Assembly: GCF_028885415.1 (NCBI RefSeq)
Contig: NZ_CP118527.1
Coordinates: 8,928,001 to 8,992,000, forward strand
From: Streptomyces coeruleorubidus
GTDB taxonomy: Bacteria; Actinomycetota; Actinomycetes; Streptomycetales; Streptomycetaceae
DNA length: 64,000 nt
Direction of reading: 5' to 3'
Part shown: in pieces, positions 49,336 through 57,350 of the stretch
Numbering within the stretch: position 1 is the first letter of the stretch
Layout: each line of letters begins with the position of its first letter
Program-made: the position numbers and the translations under genes
Notes under the pieces: model-generated
Databases searched by the model: none
The model's input: only the letters and a program-made list of their open reading frames with translations
Told to the model about the DNA's origin: nothing

Positions 49336-50790
49336 ATGACCACCTTCGAGAGGGAACCCGGACAGCTGTTCATCGGGGGACAGTGGCGCGAGGCCGCCGA
49401 CGGGGCGCGTACCGAGGTGGTCGACCCGTCCCGGGGCACGGTCGTCACCACCGTCGCGGAGGCGGGCCCGGCCGACGTCGACGCGGCCGTACGGGCCGCC
49501 CGCGAGGCCTACGACGACGGCGCCTGGTCCGGTCTGAGCGGCCGCGAGCGGGGCCGGGTGCTGCACCGCGTCGCCCAGCTGATCCGCGAGAACGCCGACG
49601 AGATCGCCGCGCTGGAGAGTCTCGACGTCGGCAAGCCGATCACGCTGTGCGGCGCGGTCGACGTGACGAACGCGGCCAACGACTACGAGTACTTCGCGAA
49701 CCTCGCGCAGAGCCAGGACGGCGCCCTGCGCGACACCCCCATGAACGCCCTCGCCTACACCAAGCGCGAGCCGCTCGGCGTGGTCGCCGCGATCACCCCG
49801 TTCAACTTCCCGCTGATCCTCGCCGGCACCAAGCTCGGCCCCGCGCTGGCGGCCGGCAACACCGTCGTCCACAAGCCCGCCGACGAGACCCCGCTGAGCG
49901 CCCTGTACATGGCCCGGCTGTTCCAGCAGGCGGGTGTGCCCGACGGCGTGGTCAACGTCGTGACCGGCAGCGGACCGGTGGCCGGCGAGGCGCTGCTGCG
50001 CCACCGCGGTGTCGACAAGGTCGCCTTCACCGGCTCCACCGCGATAGGCCGGCATGTCGCGAGCGTCGCCGGCGAGGCCCTCAAGCCCGTCACCATGGAG
50101 CTCGGCGGCAACGCGGCCCACCTCGTCTTCGAGGACGCCGACCTGGAGAAGGCGGTGGGCGCGGTCATCAAGGGCTTCGTCTTCAACACCGGCCAGTTCT
50201 GCATGGGCGGACCGCGCCTGCTGGTGGCCCGCTCGGTGTACCCGACGCTGCTCGGCATCCTCGCCGAGGCCGTACCCGGGGTGCCGATCGGCGACCCGCG
50301 CGACCCGGCCACGGTCGTCGGCCCGATGGCGGCCGAGAAGCACCTGAAGAAGGTCGAGGAGTACGTCGCCCTGGCCCGCAAGGAGGGCGCCCGGATCGTC
50401 TGCGGCGGCGAGCGGCTCGACCTGGACGGCGGCTACTACTACCGGCCGACCGTCATCGCCGACCTGTCGAACGACTCCCGCGTGATCCAGGAGGAGATCT
50501 TCGGCCCGGTCCTCACCGTGCAGCCCTTCGACGACGAGGACGAGGCCGTCGCCCTCGCCAACTCCACCCCCTACGGCCTGGCCTCGGGCGTCCAGACCAC
50601 CAACCTCGCCCGCGCGCACCGGGTCGCCGACCGGCTTCAGGCCGGCATCGTCTGGGTCAACGACTGGGCGATGCTCGACTCCGCCATGCCCTTCGGCGGC
50701 GTGAAGGACTCCGGCTACGGCCGCGAGTACGGGCCCGAGGCGCTCGCCGGTTACACCAAGGTCAAGTCCGTCCTCGTCTCGCTCGACTGA
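49336..50790 (+). CDS. NAD(P)-dependent aldehyde dehydrogenase
   Basis: A 484-aa aldehyde dehydrogenase of normal length. It has the cofactor-binding ITPFNFPLI and FTGSTAIG, the general base in MELGGN and the catalytic Cys289 in NTGQFCMGG. The unusual pair CM in place of the common CxA/S follows. It would oxidise an aldehyde to the acid, probably the product of the alcohol dehydrogenase encoded 23 bp downstream. Under the divergent MarR regulator by layout. The substrate is probably an aromatic or aliphatic aldehyde. Confidence 0.9.
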   Translation: MTTFEREPGQLFIGGQWREAADGARTEVVDPSRGTVVTTVAEAGPADVDAAVRAAREAYDDGAWSGLSGRERGRVLHRVAQLIRENADEIAALESLDVGKPITLCGAVDVTNAANDYEYFANLAQSQDGALRDTPMNALAYTKREPLGVVAAITPFNFPLILAGTKLGPALAAGNTVVHKPADETPLSALYMARLFQQAGVPDGVVNVVTGSGPVAGEALLRHRGVDKVAFTGSTAIGRHVASVAGEALKPVTMELGGNAAHLVFEDADLEKAVGAVIKGFVFNTGQFCMGGPRLLVARSVYPTLLGILAEAVPGVPIGDPRDPATVVGPMAAEKHLKKVEEYVALARKEGARIVCGGERLDLDGGYYYRPTVIADLSNDSRVIQEEIFGPVLTVQPFDDEDEAVALANSTPYGLASGVQTTNLARAHRVADRLQAGIVWVNDWAMLDSAMPFGGVKDSGYGREYGPEALAGYTKVKSVLVSLD

Positions 50791-50813
50791 GACACCGTCA
50801 AGGAGCTCCTGCG

Positions 50814-51920
50814 ATGCCCACCACCACCCGTGCCGCGGTCGTCGAGTCCGGCGGCGCGCCCTTCACCCTCTCCGACGTCGTCCTCGACGAACCCGGCCCG
50901 CACGAGGCGCTGGTCCGCATGGTCGCCACCGGCCTGTGCCACACCGACCTCGGTGTGGCGAGCGGCGGACTGCCCTTCCCGCTGCCCGGGGTCCTCGGCC
51001 ACGAGGGCGCGGGCGTCGTCGAGGCCGTCGGCTCCGCCGTCACCGGCGTCACGCCCGGCGACCACGTCCTGCTCTCCTTCACCTCCTGCGGTGACTGCCG
51101 CAACTGCCGCGGCGGGCACCCCGCGTACTGCGCGACCTGGCTGCCGCTGAACCTGCTCGGCGGCGGCCGGGCCGACGGCACGAACACCATCAGCCGTGGG
51201 GGAGAGGCCCTGGGCGGGCACTTCTTCGGCCAGTCCTCCTTCGCCGAGCGGGCGCTGGCCGACGAGCGCAGCCTCGTCAAGGTCGACCCGGACGTGCCGC
51301 TGGAGTCCATCGCCCCGCTGGGCTGCGGCGTACAGACCGGTGTGGGTGCGGTCTGGAACGTCCTGAAGCCGGACACCGGCAGCACGGTCGTCGTCCTGGG
51401 CGCCGGAGCGGTCGGCCTATCGGCCGTGATGGCGGCGGCCCTCACCCCGGCCACGCGGATCGTCGCCGTCGACCGGGTCGCCGAACGCCTTTCGCTGGCG
51501 ACGGAGCTGGGCGCCACGCACACCGTCGACACGAGCGGGACGGACCTCGGCCCGGCCCTCGCCGAGATCACCGGCGGCCAGGGCGCGGACGGTGTCGTGG
51601 AGACCACGGGCAACGTCGGCGTCCTGCGCCAGGGCGTCGACGCGCTCGCCGCCCGCGGCACGCTGGTCGTGGTCGGCGCCCCGCCCTTCGGCACGGAGGT
51701 CGCCCTGGACGTCAACGGCCTGCTGGGCGGCAAGCGGATCGTCGGCCTCACCCTCGGCGACAGCGAGACCCAGACCATGATCCCCGCCCTGGTCCGCCTG
51801 GTGAAGGACGGCCGGCTCCCGCTGCACCGCCTGATCAGCACGTATCCCTTCGGGGACATCGACCGGGCGGTCCAGGACATGAGGTCGGGCAAGACGATCA
51901 AGCCGGTCCTGACGTTCTGA
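50814..51920 (+). CDS. Zinc-dependent alcohol dehydrogenase (aryl-alcohol type)
   Basis: Medium-chain dehydrogenase of 368 aa. Catalytic zinc ligands are in CHTD and GHEGAG; the structural zinc site is CGDCRNCRGGHPAYC. The NAD-binding motif is VVLGAGAVGLSAV. It resembles aryl-alcohol and glutathione-independent class III-like enzymes. ATG 50814 follows AAGGAG. It forms an operon with the aldehyde dehydrogenase, giving an alcohol to aldehyde to acid route. Confidence 0.88.
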   Translation: MPTTTRAAVVESGGAPFTLSDVVLDEPGPHEALVRMVATGLCHTDLGVASGGLPFPLPGVLGHEGAGVVEAVGSAVTGVTPGDHVLLSFTSCGDCRNCRGGHPAYCATWLPLNLLGGGRADGTNTISRGGEALGGHFFGQSSFAERALADERSLVKVDPDVPLESIAPLGCGVQTGVGAVWNVLKPDTGSTVVVLGAGAVGLSAVMAAALTPATRIVAVDRVAERLSLATELGATHTVDTSGTDLGPALAEITGGQGADGVVETTGNVGVLRQGVDALAARGTLVVVGAPPFGTEVALDVNGLLGGKRIVGLTLGDSETQTMIPALVRLVKDGRLPLHRLISTYPFGDIDRAVQDMRSGKTIKPVLTF

Positions 51921-51991
51921 CGCGGCCGGCCGTCATGGCCGGTTCGCCTGAGAGCTCGGGGGCGCGGTGGACCGGCGTGTGCGGCTTTGCC

Positions 51992-52028
51992 GTGGCTTGT
52001 CGCGCAGTTCCCCGCGCCCCTTTGGGGC
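51992..52028 (-). repeat. Dispersed intergenic repeat, copy 2, with adjoining hairpin
   Basis: The inverse complement of the element at 15144-15175 (29 of 30 bases identical at 51992-52021). At its end GCCCC - TTT - GGGGC (52016-52028) can form a small hairpin. It lies between two convergent genes, where it may help terminate both. Confidence 0.7.
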
Positions 52029-52041
52029 ACTGCCGTCCGGG

Positions 52042-52992
52042 TCAGTCGTTCACCAAAACCAGCTTCCCCGTCGTCCGGCCCGTGTCGCCCGAGGCGTGCG
52101 CCTGCGCGGCCGCGGCCAGCGGGAAGGTCCCGGCGATCGTGGCGCGGAGCCTGCCCGTTTCGGCCAGTTCCGCGATCGTCTCCATGCCGGTGCGGTCGGC
52201 GTCGACCAGCATTCGGACCGCTCGCACACCGAGCTGCTCGGCCTCCCGGTAGAAGTCGTCCGAGCCCGCCGGCAGGATCGACACCACGACCCCGCCCGGG
52301 CGCAGCACGCGCAGCGAGCGCAGGGCGTTGTCGCCGCCGATCGTGTCCAGGACGACGTCGACGTCCTTCACGGCCTCGGTGAAGTCCGTCTCCCGGTAGT
52401 CCACCGCCTCGTCCACGCCGATCTCCCGCAGGAACTCGTGCTTGCCGGCGCTCGCGGTGCCGATCACATAGGCGCCGCGCGCCTTGGCGATCTGCACCGC
52501 CACGTGACCGACCCCGCCCGCCGCGGCGTGGATCAGCACCCGCTGCCCGGGCCCGAGGTCCGCGTGCTCGACCAGTGCCTGCCACGCGGTCAGCGAGACC
52601 AACGGCAGCGCGCCGGCCTGGACATGGTCGATTCCGGCCGGCTTGCGGGCGAGGGCGCGGACCGGAGCGATCACGTACTCGGCGTGCGAGCCGTGCCCGA
52701 ACGGATACGGCAGCATGCCGAAGACCTCGTCACCGGGCGCGAACGCCGCGACGCCGATGCCGACCGCCTCCACCACCCCGGAGACGTCCCAGCCGAGGAC
52801 GAAGGGCGGCTCGCCCAGGAAGCCCCCGGTCGCCCGGTGCTTCCAGTCGGTCGGGTTGACCCCGGCGGCCCGCACCCGGACCAGCACCTCGTTCGGCCGG
52901 GGTTCCGGGCGCTCGACTTCCACTTCCTTCAGGACCTCGGGGCCGCCGAGGACGTCCTGGCTGATGGCTCGCATCGTGTTCTGTGTGCTCAT
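52042..52992 (-). CDS. NADP-dependent quinone oxidoreductase-like MDR protein
   Basis: Zinc-free medium-chain reductase of 316 aa of the QOR/YhdH type. It has VRVRAAGVNPTDWKHR, LGWDVSGVVEAVG, GDEVFGM, and the nucleotide motif HAAAGGVGHVAVQIAKARGAYVIGTAS (AAGGVG). It lacks the zinc Cys cluster. It would reduce enones or quinones with NADPH. ATG 52990-52992 is used; an in-frame extension to 53019 exists. Divergent from the GlxA-type regulator with a perfect palindrome between. Confidence 0.85.
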   Translation of the reverse strand: MSTQNTMRAISQDVLGGPEVLKEVEVERPEPRPNEVLVRVRAAGVNPTDWKHRATGGFLGEPPFVLGWDVSGVVEAVGIGVAAFAPGDEVFGMLPYPFGHGSHAEYVIAPVRALARKPAGIDHVQAGALPLVSLTAWQALVEHADLGPGQRVLIHAAAGGVGHVAVQIAKARGAYVIGTASAGKHEFLREIGVDEAVDYRETDFTEAVKDVDVVLDTIGGDNALRSLRVLRPGGVVVSILPAGSDDFYREAEQLGVRAVRMLVDADRTGMETIAELAETGRLRATIAGTFPLAAAAQAHASGDTGRTTGKLVLVND

Positions 52993-53029
52993 GGTGTCCC
53001 AGCGTGCCGGTCCGCCCACCGTCCGCCAA

Positions 53030-53043
53030 TGGCAGAATTGCCA
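53030..53043. promoter_or_regulatory. Palindrome between oxidoreductase and GlxA genes
   Basis: TGGCA - GAAT - TGCCA, perfect 5-bp arms, 20 bp before the GlxA-type start and 37 bp before the oxidoreductase start; a plausible operator. Confidence 0.45.
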
Positions 53044-53063
53044 ACCTTCGATAGGATCGTGCC

Positions 53064-54008
53064 ATGCGGCGTGAACGAGTGGTGGTCCTGGCCCTGGACG
53101 GCGTGTACCCGTTCGAACTGGGCATCCCCAGCCGGATCCTCGGCGCGGCCGACGGCCGGTACGAGGTCCTGACCTGTTCGGTCGACGGCGGCCCGGTGCG
53201 CACCAACGCGGACTTCGGCGTCACCGTCGAACACGGCCCGGAAGCCCTCGCCACGGCCGACACCGTGGTGATCGCGCCCGTCGAGCCGGCCCGTCTCAGC
53301 GACGACGTGCCCGACAAGGTCCTGGCCGCGCTCGCCCTCATCCGCCCCGGGACGCGCATCGTCTCCATCTGCACCGGCGCCTTCGTCCTGGCCGCCGCCG
53401 GGCTCCTCGACGGGCGCAGGGCGACCACCCACTGGCAGGTCGCCGACCGGTTCCGGCGCATGTTCCCGCACGTCGACCTCGATCCGGACGTGCTGTTCGT
53501 CGACGATCACCCGTTCCTCACCTCCGCCGGAGCCGCCTCGGGCGTGGACATCTGCCTGCACCTGGTCCGCAAGGACCACGGCAGCCGGCTGGCCAACACC
53601 GTCGCCCGCCGCTGCGTGGTCCCGCCGTTCCGGGACGGCGGCCAGGCCCAGTACATCGAACAGCCCGTCCCCGAACAGGGCGCCGCGAGCACCGCGGCCA
53701 CCCGCTCCTGGGCCCTGGAACGCCTCGGCGAACCGCTCACCCTTGCCGATCTCGCCGGCCACGCCCGGATGAGCCTGCGCACCTTCGCCCGCCGCTTCCA
53801 CGACGAGGTGGGCCTCAGCCCCGGCCGCTGGCTGATCCAGCAGCGGGTGGCCCGGGCCCAGCATCTGCTGGAGTCCAGCGACCTCACCGTGGACCAGATC
53901 GCGGGCCGGGTCGGCTTCGCGACCGGCGCCTCCCTGCGCCAGCACCTGAACGCGGCCATCGGGGTCACGCCGCAGGCCTACCGCCGCACGTTCCAGACCG
54001 CTCGCTGA
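53064..54008 (+). CDS. GlxA-type AraC-family transcriptional regulator
   Basis: A 314-aa regulator with a DJ-1/PfpI-like N-terminal domain (about 5-165) and a C-terminal AraC HTH (about 215-312). The nucleophile elbow SICTGAFVLAAAGLLDG carries Cys103, followed by ATTHWQ. The AraC part has LTLADLAGHARMSLRTFARRF and VDQIAGRVGFATGASLRQHL. Probably an activator of the divergent oxidoreductase gene; ligand unknown. Confidence 0.87.
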   Translation: MRRERVVVLALDGVYPFELGIPSRILGAADGRYEVLTCSVDGGPVRTNADFGVTVEHGPEALATADTVVIAPVEPARLSDDVPDKVLAALALIRPGTRIVSICTGAFVLAAAGLLDGRRATTHWQVADRFRRMFPHVDLDPDVLFVDDHPFLTSAGAASGVDICLHLVRKDHGSRLANTVARRCVVPPFRDGGQAQYIEQPVPEQGAASTAATRSWALERLGEPLTLADLAGHARMSLRTFARRFHDEVGLSPGRWLIQQRVARAQHLLESSDLTVDQIAGRVGFATGASLRQHLNAAIGVTPQAYRRTFQTAR

Positions 54009-54258
54009 CCCGGGCGCGACCCCGTGCCGCCCAACTGGGCAGACAGCAAAGCAATTTGCCGACGTGTTTCTTTCTGTCGGAGGGTGACCTGAACCCTCGC
54101 GTCGGGCGGGGGATGAGGTTGATCCTTGCGGGTCCAAACCCGATAAGGTTCCCATCAGCGCTGCGAGTTGAGGCGATCGCGTCCAGTCGACTCGCAGTGC
54201 GTACTCATGAGTGCGGTCCACCCCCCCCCGTTCGATCGTGTTGCTTCTAAGGATGCAG

Positions 54259-55980
54259 ATGGAACTCGCCACTCCGCCACCGGCGGCGCGGGCCCCTGTC
54301 GCCTGGTACAGCTGGTGGTTGATGCCGCTGGGCTTGGGAGGCGGGACGGTTGCCGCCACGTTCATGAGCTCAGAGCGAATTACCGCGGCCGTCGCCGGTG
54401 TCGCGGCGACTGCGGCCGGTGCCGTATGCGTACGCCTGCTGCTGCGCGCACGGGCCCAACTGCACCGGGCGGAGGGCTCCTTCCGCACCACGCAGGCCGA
54501 GCACAACCAGCAGTGGCAGCAGCACGTGGCGGGCCTGGAACGGAAGTTCTCCGCCGAGCGCGCCACGCTGGAGTCCCAGCTCACCGAGCAGAACGCGGCC
54601 TACGAGCGGCGCCTCGCCGACCAGAGCGCCACGTACGAGTCGCAGCTCGCCGACCAGTCCCGGGCGTACGAGGAACGGCTGACCGAGCAGGCAAGGTCCT
54701 ACGAGGCCCAGCTCGCCGACCAGGCCGAGGTCTGGCAGGAGCAGCTGTCCCACCAACTCGCCGCGGTCGCCCGGCTCGCCGACGAGCAGCTGCCCGACGC
54801 GATGGAGAAGCTGCGTTCCGGCGAGGCCATCGACGACGTCCTGCCGACCGTCAACCAGTGCGCGAAGGTCAGCGCCGACCTCCAGGCGGAGCTGCGCAAG
54901 CTGCTGCGCACCGCCCTGATAGGCCTCGAGGCGGAGTTCGACCGCTCCACCTCCGCCGAGCAGGCCGTGATCAGCATCGGCAACCGCATCCACGTGCTGA
55001 CCAGCAAGCTCCGCGGCCGGCTGCACGAGATGCAGGGCGAGCACGGCAGGCTCCCGGCCGTCGCCCGCGGTCTGATGGAGCTCGACCAGGAACTCGGCCC
55101 GGCCGACTCGCTCGCCGCGAGCATCGGTGTGCTCGGCGGCTCGGACCGGCCCGGTCGGCAGTGGCAGGAGCCGCAGCGGCTGCTGAGCGTGGTCCGCGGC
55201 GGCATCGGCCGGATCAAGGACTTCCACCGCGTCCAGGTGCGCCATCTGCCCGAACTCGGCGTCGACGGCGGCCTGGTGGACCACCTGACGCTGATCTTCG
55301 CCCACCTCCTGGACAACGCGGCCCGCTACTCGCCGCCCACCGAGCCGGTGCTCATCTCCGGCAAGGAGGTCCCCAACGGAGTCGGCATCGAGATCCAGGA
55401 CTCCGGCAAGGGCCTGAGCGAGGAGAAGAAGCGCGAGGCCGAGCACGCCCTCGCGGGTACGGCGCCCGGCGCCGGACTCGGCGGCATCACCGAGGACGCG
55501 AGCATCGGCCTGCGCGTCGTCGGCGCCCTCGCCCGCCGCTACGGCATCCGTGTCACCTTCGCGGACTCGCCGTGGCTCGGCACCTCCGTGGTGGTCGTGG
55601 TTCCGCACAAGTACTTCAGCCCGCTGCCCGCGGCCGCGACCACCCAGGCCGCGCCCGCCCCGGAGGCCCGCCCCGTCGCGGCCCCGGCCCGAGAGACGGT
55701 CACCGCACCGGAACCGGCCGCGGAGTCCGGGGCCGTGGAGACCACCCCCGGCGGACTGCCCCGGCGCCGCAGCAAGCGGAATGAGGCGGACGGGCCCAGG
55801 CAGGTCGAGCGGACCGACCGGAGCACCGTCTCCGCCGTTCCGCCGGATGCCTCCTTCTCCGGTCTGGCCGCCTTCGCCACCGCCGGACGCGACGCCCAAG
55901 AGACTGCCCAGGCGGCCGACGACCGCGGCACCCCCGCCGGACGCGAGTCCACAGAGCACCGCATCGAAGAGAGCGACTAG
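54259..55980 (+). CDS. cvnA: Conservon protein CvnA (histidine-kinase-like ATPase)
   Basis: A 573-aa membrane protein, first gene of a conservon. Two hydrophobic segments near 15-60 anchor it. Residues 91-167 form a long coiled coil built of seven 11-residue units. The C-terminal kinase-like ATPase domain has the N-box FAHLLDNAARYSPP, G1 IQDSGKGLS and G2-like GAGLGGITEDASIGLRV, but I see no clear phospho-accepting H-box histidine. A disordered Pro/Ala tail ends the protein. In conservons CvnA acts as the sensor for the CvnB-C-D partners. ATG 54259 follows AAGG; 54253 is an alternative. Confidence 0.87.
   Translation: MELATPPPAARAPVAWYSWWLMPLGLGGGTVAATFMSSERITAAVAGVAATAAGAVCVRLLLRARAQLHRAEGSFRTTQAEHNQQWQQHVAGLERKFSAERATLESQLTEQNAAYERRLADQSATYESQLADQSRAYEERLTEQARSYEAQLADQAEVWQEQLSHQLAAVARLADEQLPDAMEKLRSGEAIDDVLPTVNQCAKVSADLQAELRKLLRTALIGLEAEFDRSTSAEQAVISIGNRIHVLTSKLRGRLHEMQGEHGRLPAVARGLMELDQELGPADSLAASIGVLGGSDRPGRQWQEPQRLLSVVRGGIGRIKDFHRVQVRHLPELGVDGGLVDHLTLIFAHLLDNAARYSPPTEPVLISGKEVPNGVGIEIQDSGKGLSEEKKREAEHALAGTAPGAGLGGITEDASIGLRVVGALARRYGIRVTFADSPWLGTSVVVVVPHKYFSPLPAAATTQAAPAPEARPVAAPARETVTAPEPAAESGAVETTPGGLPRRRSKRNEADGPRQVERTDRSTVSAVPPDASFSGLAAFATAGRDAQETAQAADDRGTPAGRESTEHRIEESD
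54529..54759 (+). repeat. 33-bp in-frame repeat coding a hendecad coiled coil in CvnA
   Basis: Seven contiguous 11-codon units (residues 91-167) such as AAYERRLADQS, ATYESQLADQS, RAYEERLTEQA and RSYEAQLADQA. Confidence 0.75.
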
Positions 55981-55985
55981 TCCTC

Positions 55986-56396
55986 ATGACGCAGCAAGGA
56001 ACAGATGTGAGCTGGGCGCTCCGCGATCTCGTCGAGAGCATCCAGGAGATCCGCTTCGCCCTGGTGGCCTCCAGCGACGGCAAGGCCATCACCTCCTACG
56101 GCGCCGAAGACCCCGACGACGTCGACCGCTTCGCCGCCGTGGTGGCCGGCCTCCAGGCACTGGCCCAGCCGGTCGCCGAGCAGTTCCCCAAGTACGCCGG
56201 GCAGCTGCGCCTCGCGATGATCGAGGTCGACGGCGGCCACCTCTTCGTCGTCCGCGCCGGTGTGGAGACCTACCTCGGTGTCCTTGCCAGGGAGGGCCTC
56301 GACCAGGGCCTGCTCGGGCACCAGATGAGGGACCTGGCCCGCAGGATGGGCGAGCTCCTCGGCACCACTCCGCGCCTGGAGGAGCACTCTGGATGA
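55986..56396 (+). CDS. cvnB: Conservon protein CvnB (roadblock/LC7)
   Basis: A 136-aa roadblock/LC7-domain protein (SWALRDLVESIQEIRFALVASSDGKAITSYG; MIEVDGGHLFVVRAG). Roadblock proteins regulate small GTPases; in conservons CvnB is thought to act with CvnA and CvnD at the membrane. Starts 5 bp after cvnA; its stop overlaps the cvnC ATG. Confidence 0.9.
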   Translation: MTQQGTDVSWALRDLVESIQEIRFALVASSDGKAITSYGAEDPDDVDRFAAVVAGLQALAQPVAEQFPKYAGQLRLAMIEVDGGHLFVVRAGVETYLGVLAREGLDQGLLGHQMRDLARRMGELLGTTPRLEEHSG

Positions 56397-56764
56397 GTGC
56401 TCCCCGCAGGCCGTCCGACCCGTCCGGTCTCGAGCGCTACTACGTCCTCACCGGAGGGCGCAGCGGACCGGGCGGTTCGGCGTCGAGCCTCGACGTGGCG
56501 ACTCTCGTCGTCGCCCGCGCCGCCCCGTTACCGGGCATGCAGCACGAGCACGAGGAGATCCTCCGCCGCTGCCGCGATCCGCTGTCGGTCGCCGAACTCG
56601 GCGCCCACCTCGGGCTGCCCTTCAACATTCTCGCCGTGCTGCTGTCGGACCTGCTGGACGCAGGTCGCGTCGAAGCCCGTAATCCCATCCCGGCACACGA
56701 CGCCGGTCGCGGGCCCGACCTCGCGCTCCTTGAGGAGGTACTCAGTGGACTTGAAAGGCTTTGA
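56393..56764 (+). CDS. cvnC: Conservon protein CvnC (DUF742) with a TTA codon
   Basis: A 123-aa DUF742 protein with RYYVLTGGRS and the HTH-like CRDPLSVAELGAHLGLPFNILAVLLSDLLDAGRV. Leu46 is encoded by TTA (56528-56530), so complete translation of this and the overlapping cvnD gene is probably bldA-dependent. ATG overlaps the cvnB stop (ATGA). The last 20 bp overlap the cvnD GTG. Confidence 0.9.
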   Translation: MSAPRRPSDPSGLERYYVLTGGRSGPGGSASSLDVATLVVARAAPLPGMQHEHEEILRRCRDPLSVAELGAHLGLPFNILAVLLSDLLDAGRVEARNPIPAHDAGRGPDLALLEEVLSGLERL

Positions 56765-57350
56765 CCAACCCGGAGGGCGGGCGGCCGGGGACACCCGCTC
56801 GGTGAAGGTGATGATCGCCGGCGGGTTCGGCACCGGGAAGACCACCATGGTCCGGTCGGTCAGCGACATCAAGCCGCTCACCACCGAGGAGACCCTCACC
56901 CAGGCCAGCGTCGGCGTCGACGATCTCATCGGCGTCGCCGACAAGACGCAGACCACCGTCAGCCTGGACTTCGGCAAGATCAGCATCAACGAGAGCCTGG
57001 TGCTCTACCTGTTCGGCACGCCGGGCCAGGAGCGGTTCTGGTTCCTGTGGAACGGGCTGTTCAAGGGGGCGCTCGGCGCGATCGTCCTGGTGGACACGCG
57101 CCGCCTGGACTCCAGTTTCCGGGCGATCGAGGAGATGGAGCGGCAGGAGGTGCCGTTCGTCGTCGCGCTGAACGTCTTCCCCGACTCCAGGAACTACCCG
57201 GTCGAGGAGATCCGGGACGCCCTGGACATCCCCGAGCACACCCCCGTCGTGGCCTTCGACGCCCGCGACCGGGCCTCCAGCCGTGACGTCCTCGTCGCCC
57301 TGATCCACCACCTGAAGGAACGCTCGGCCGTGGCCTTGGAGCCCCGATGA
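56745..57350 (+). CDS. cvnD: Conservon GTP-binding protein CvnD
   Basis: A 201-aa Ras-like small GTPase. G1 GGFGTGKTTM near residue 26, G3-like LFGTPGQERFWFLW, and a base-recognition region VVALNVFP in place of the standard NKxD, as is usual in conservon GTPases. GTG 56745 has GAGGAGG upstream and overlaps the end of cvnC. The stop overlaps the ATG of the P450 gene. Works with the roadblock protein as a bacterial counterpart of GPCR/G-protein signalling (family proposal). Confidence 0.9.
   Translation: MDLKGFDQPGGRAAGDTRSVKVMIAGGFGTGKTTMVRSVSDIKPLTTEETLTQASVGVDDLIGVADKTQTTVSLDFGKISINESLVLYLFGTPGQERFWFLWNGLFKGALGAIVLVDTRRLDSSFRAIEEMERQEVPFVVALNVFPDSRNYPVEEIRDALDIPEHTPVVAFDARDRASSRDVLVALIHHLKERSAVALEPR

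Noticed and set aside
54009..54258. A riboswitch or small RNA in the 250-bp leader of cvnA
   Set aside because: Contains a 9-C run, the palindrome ACTCATGAGT and other short repeats but no conserved riboswitch core that I can recognise.
54529..54759. CRISPR-like periodicity of 33 bp in cvnA
   Set aside because: In-frame coiled-coil coding repeat without spacers.
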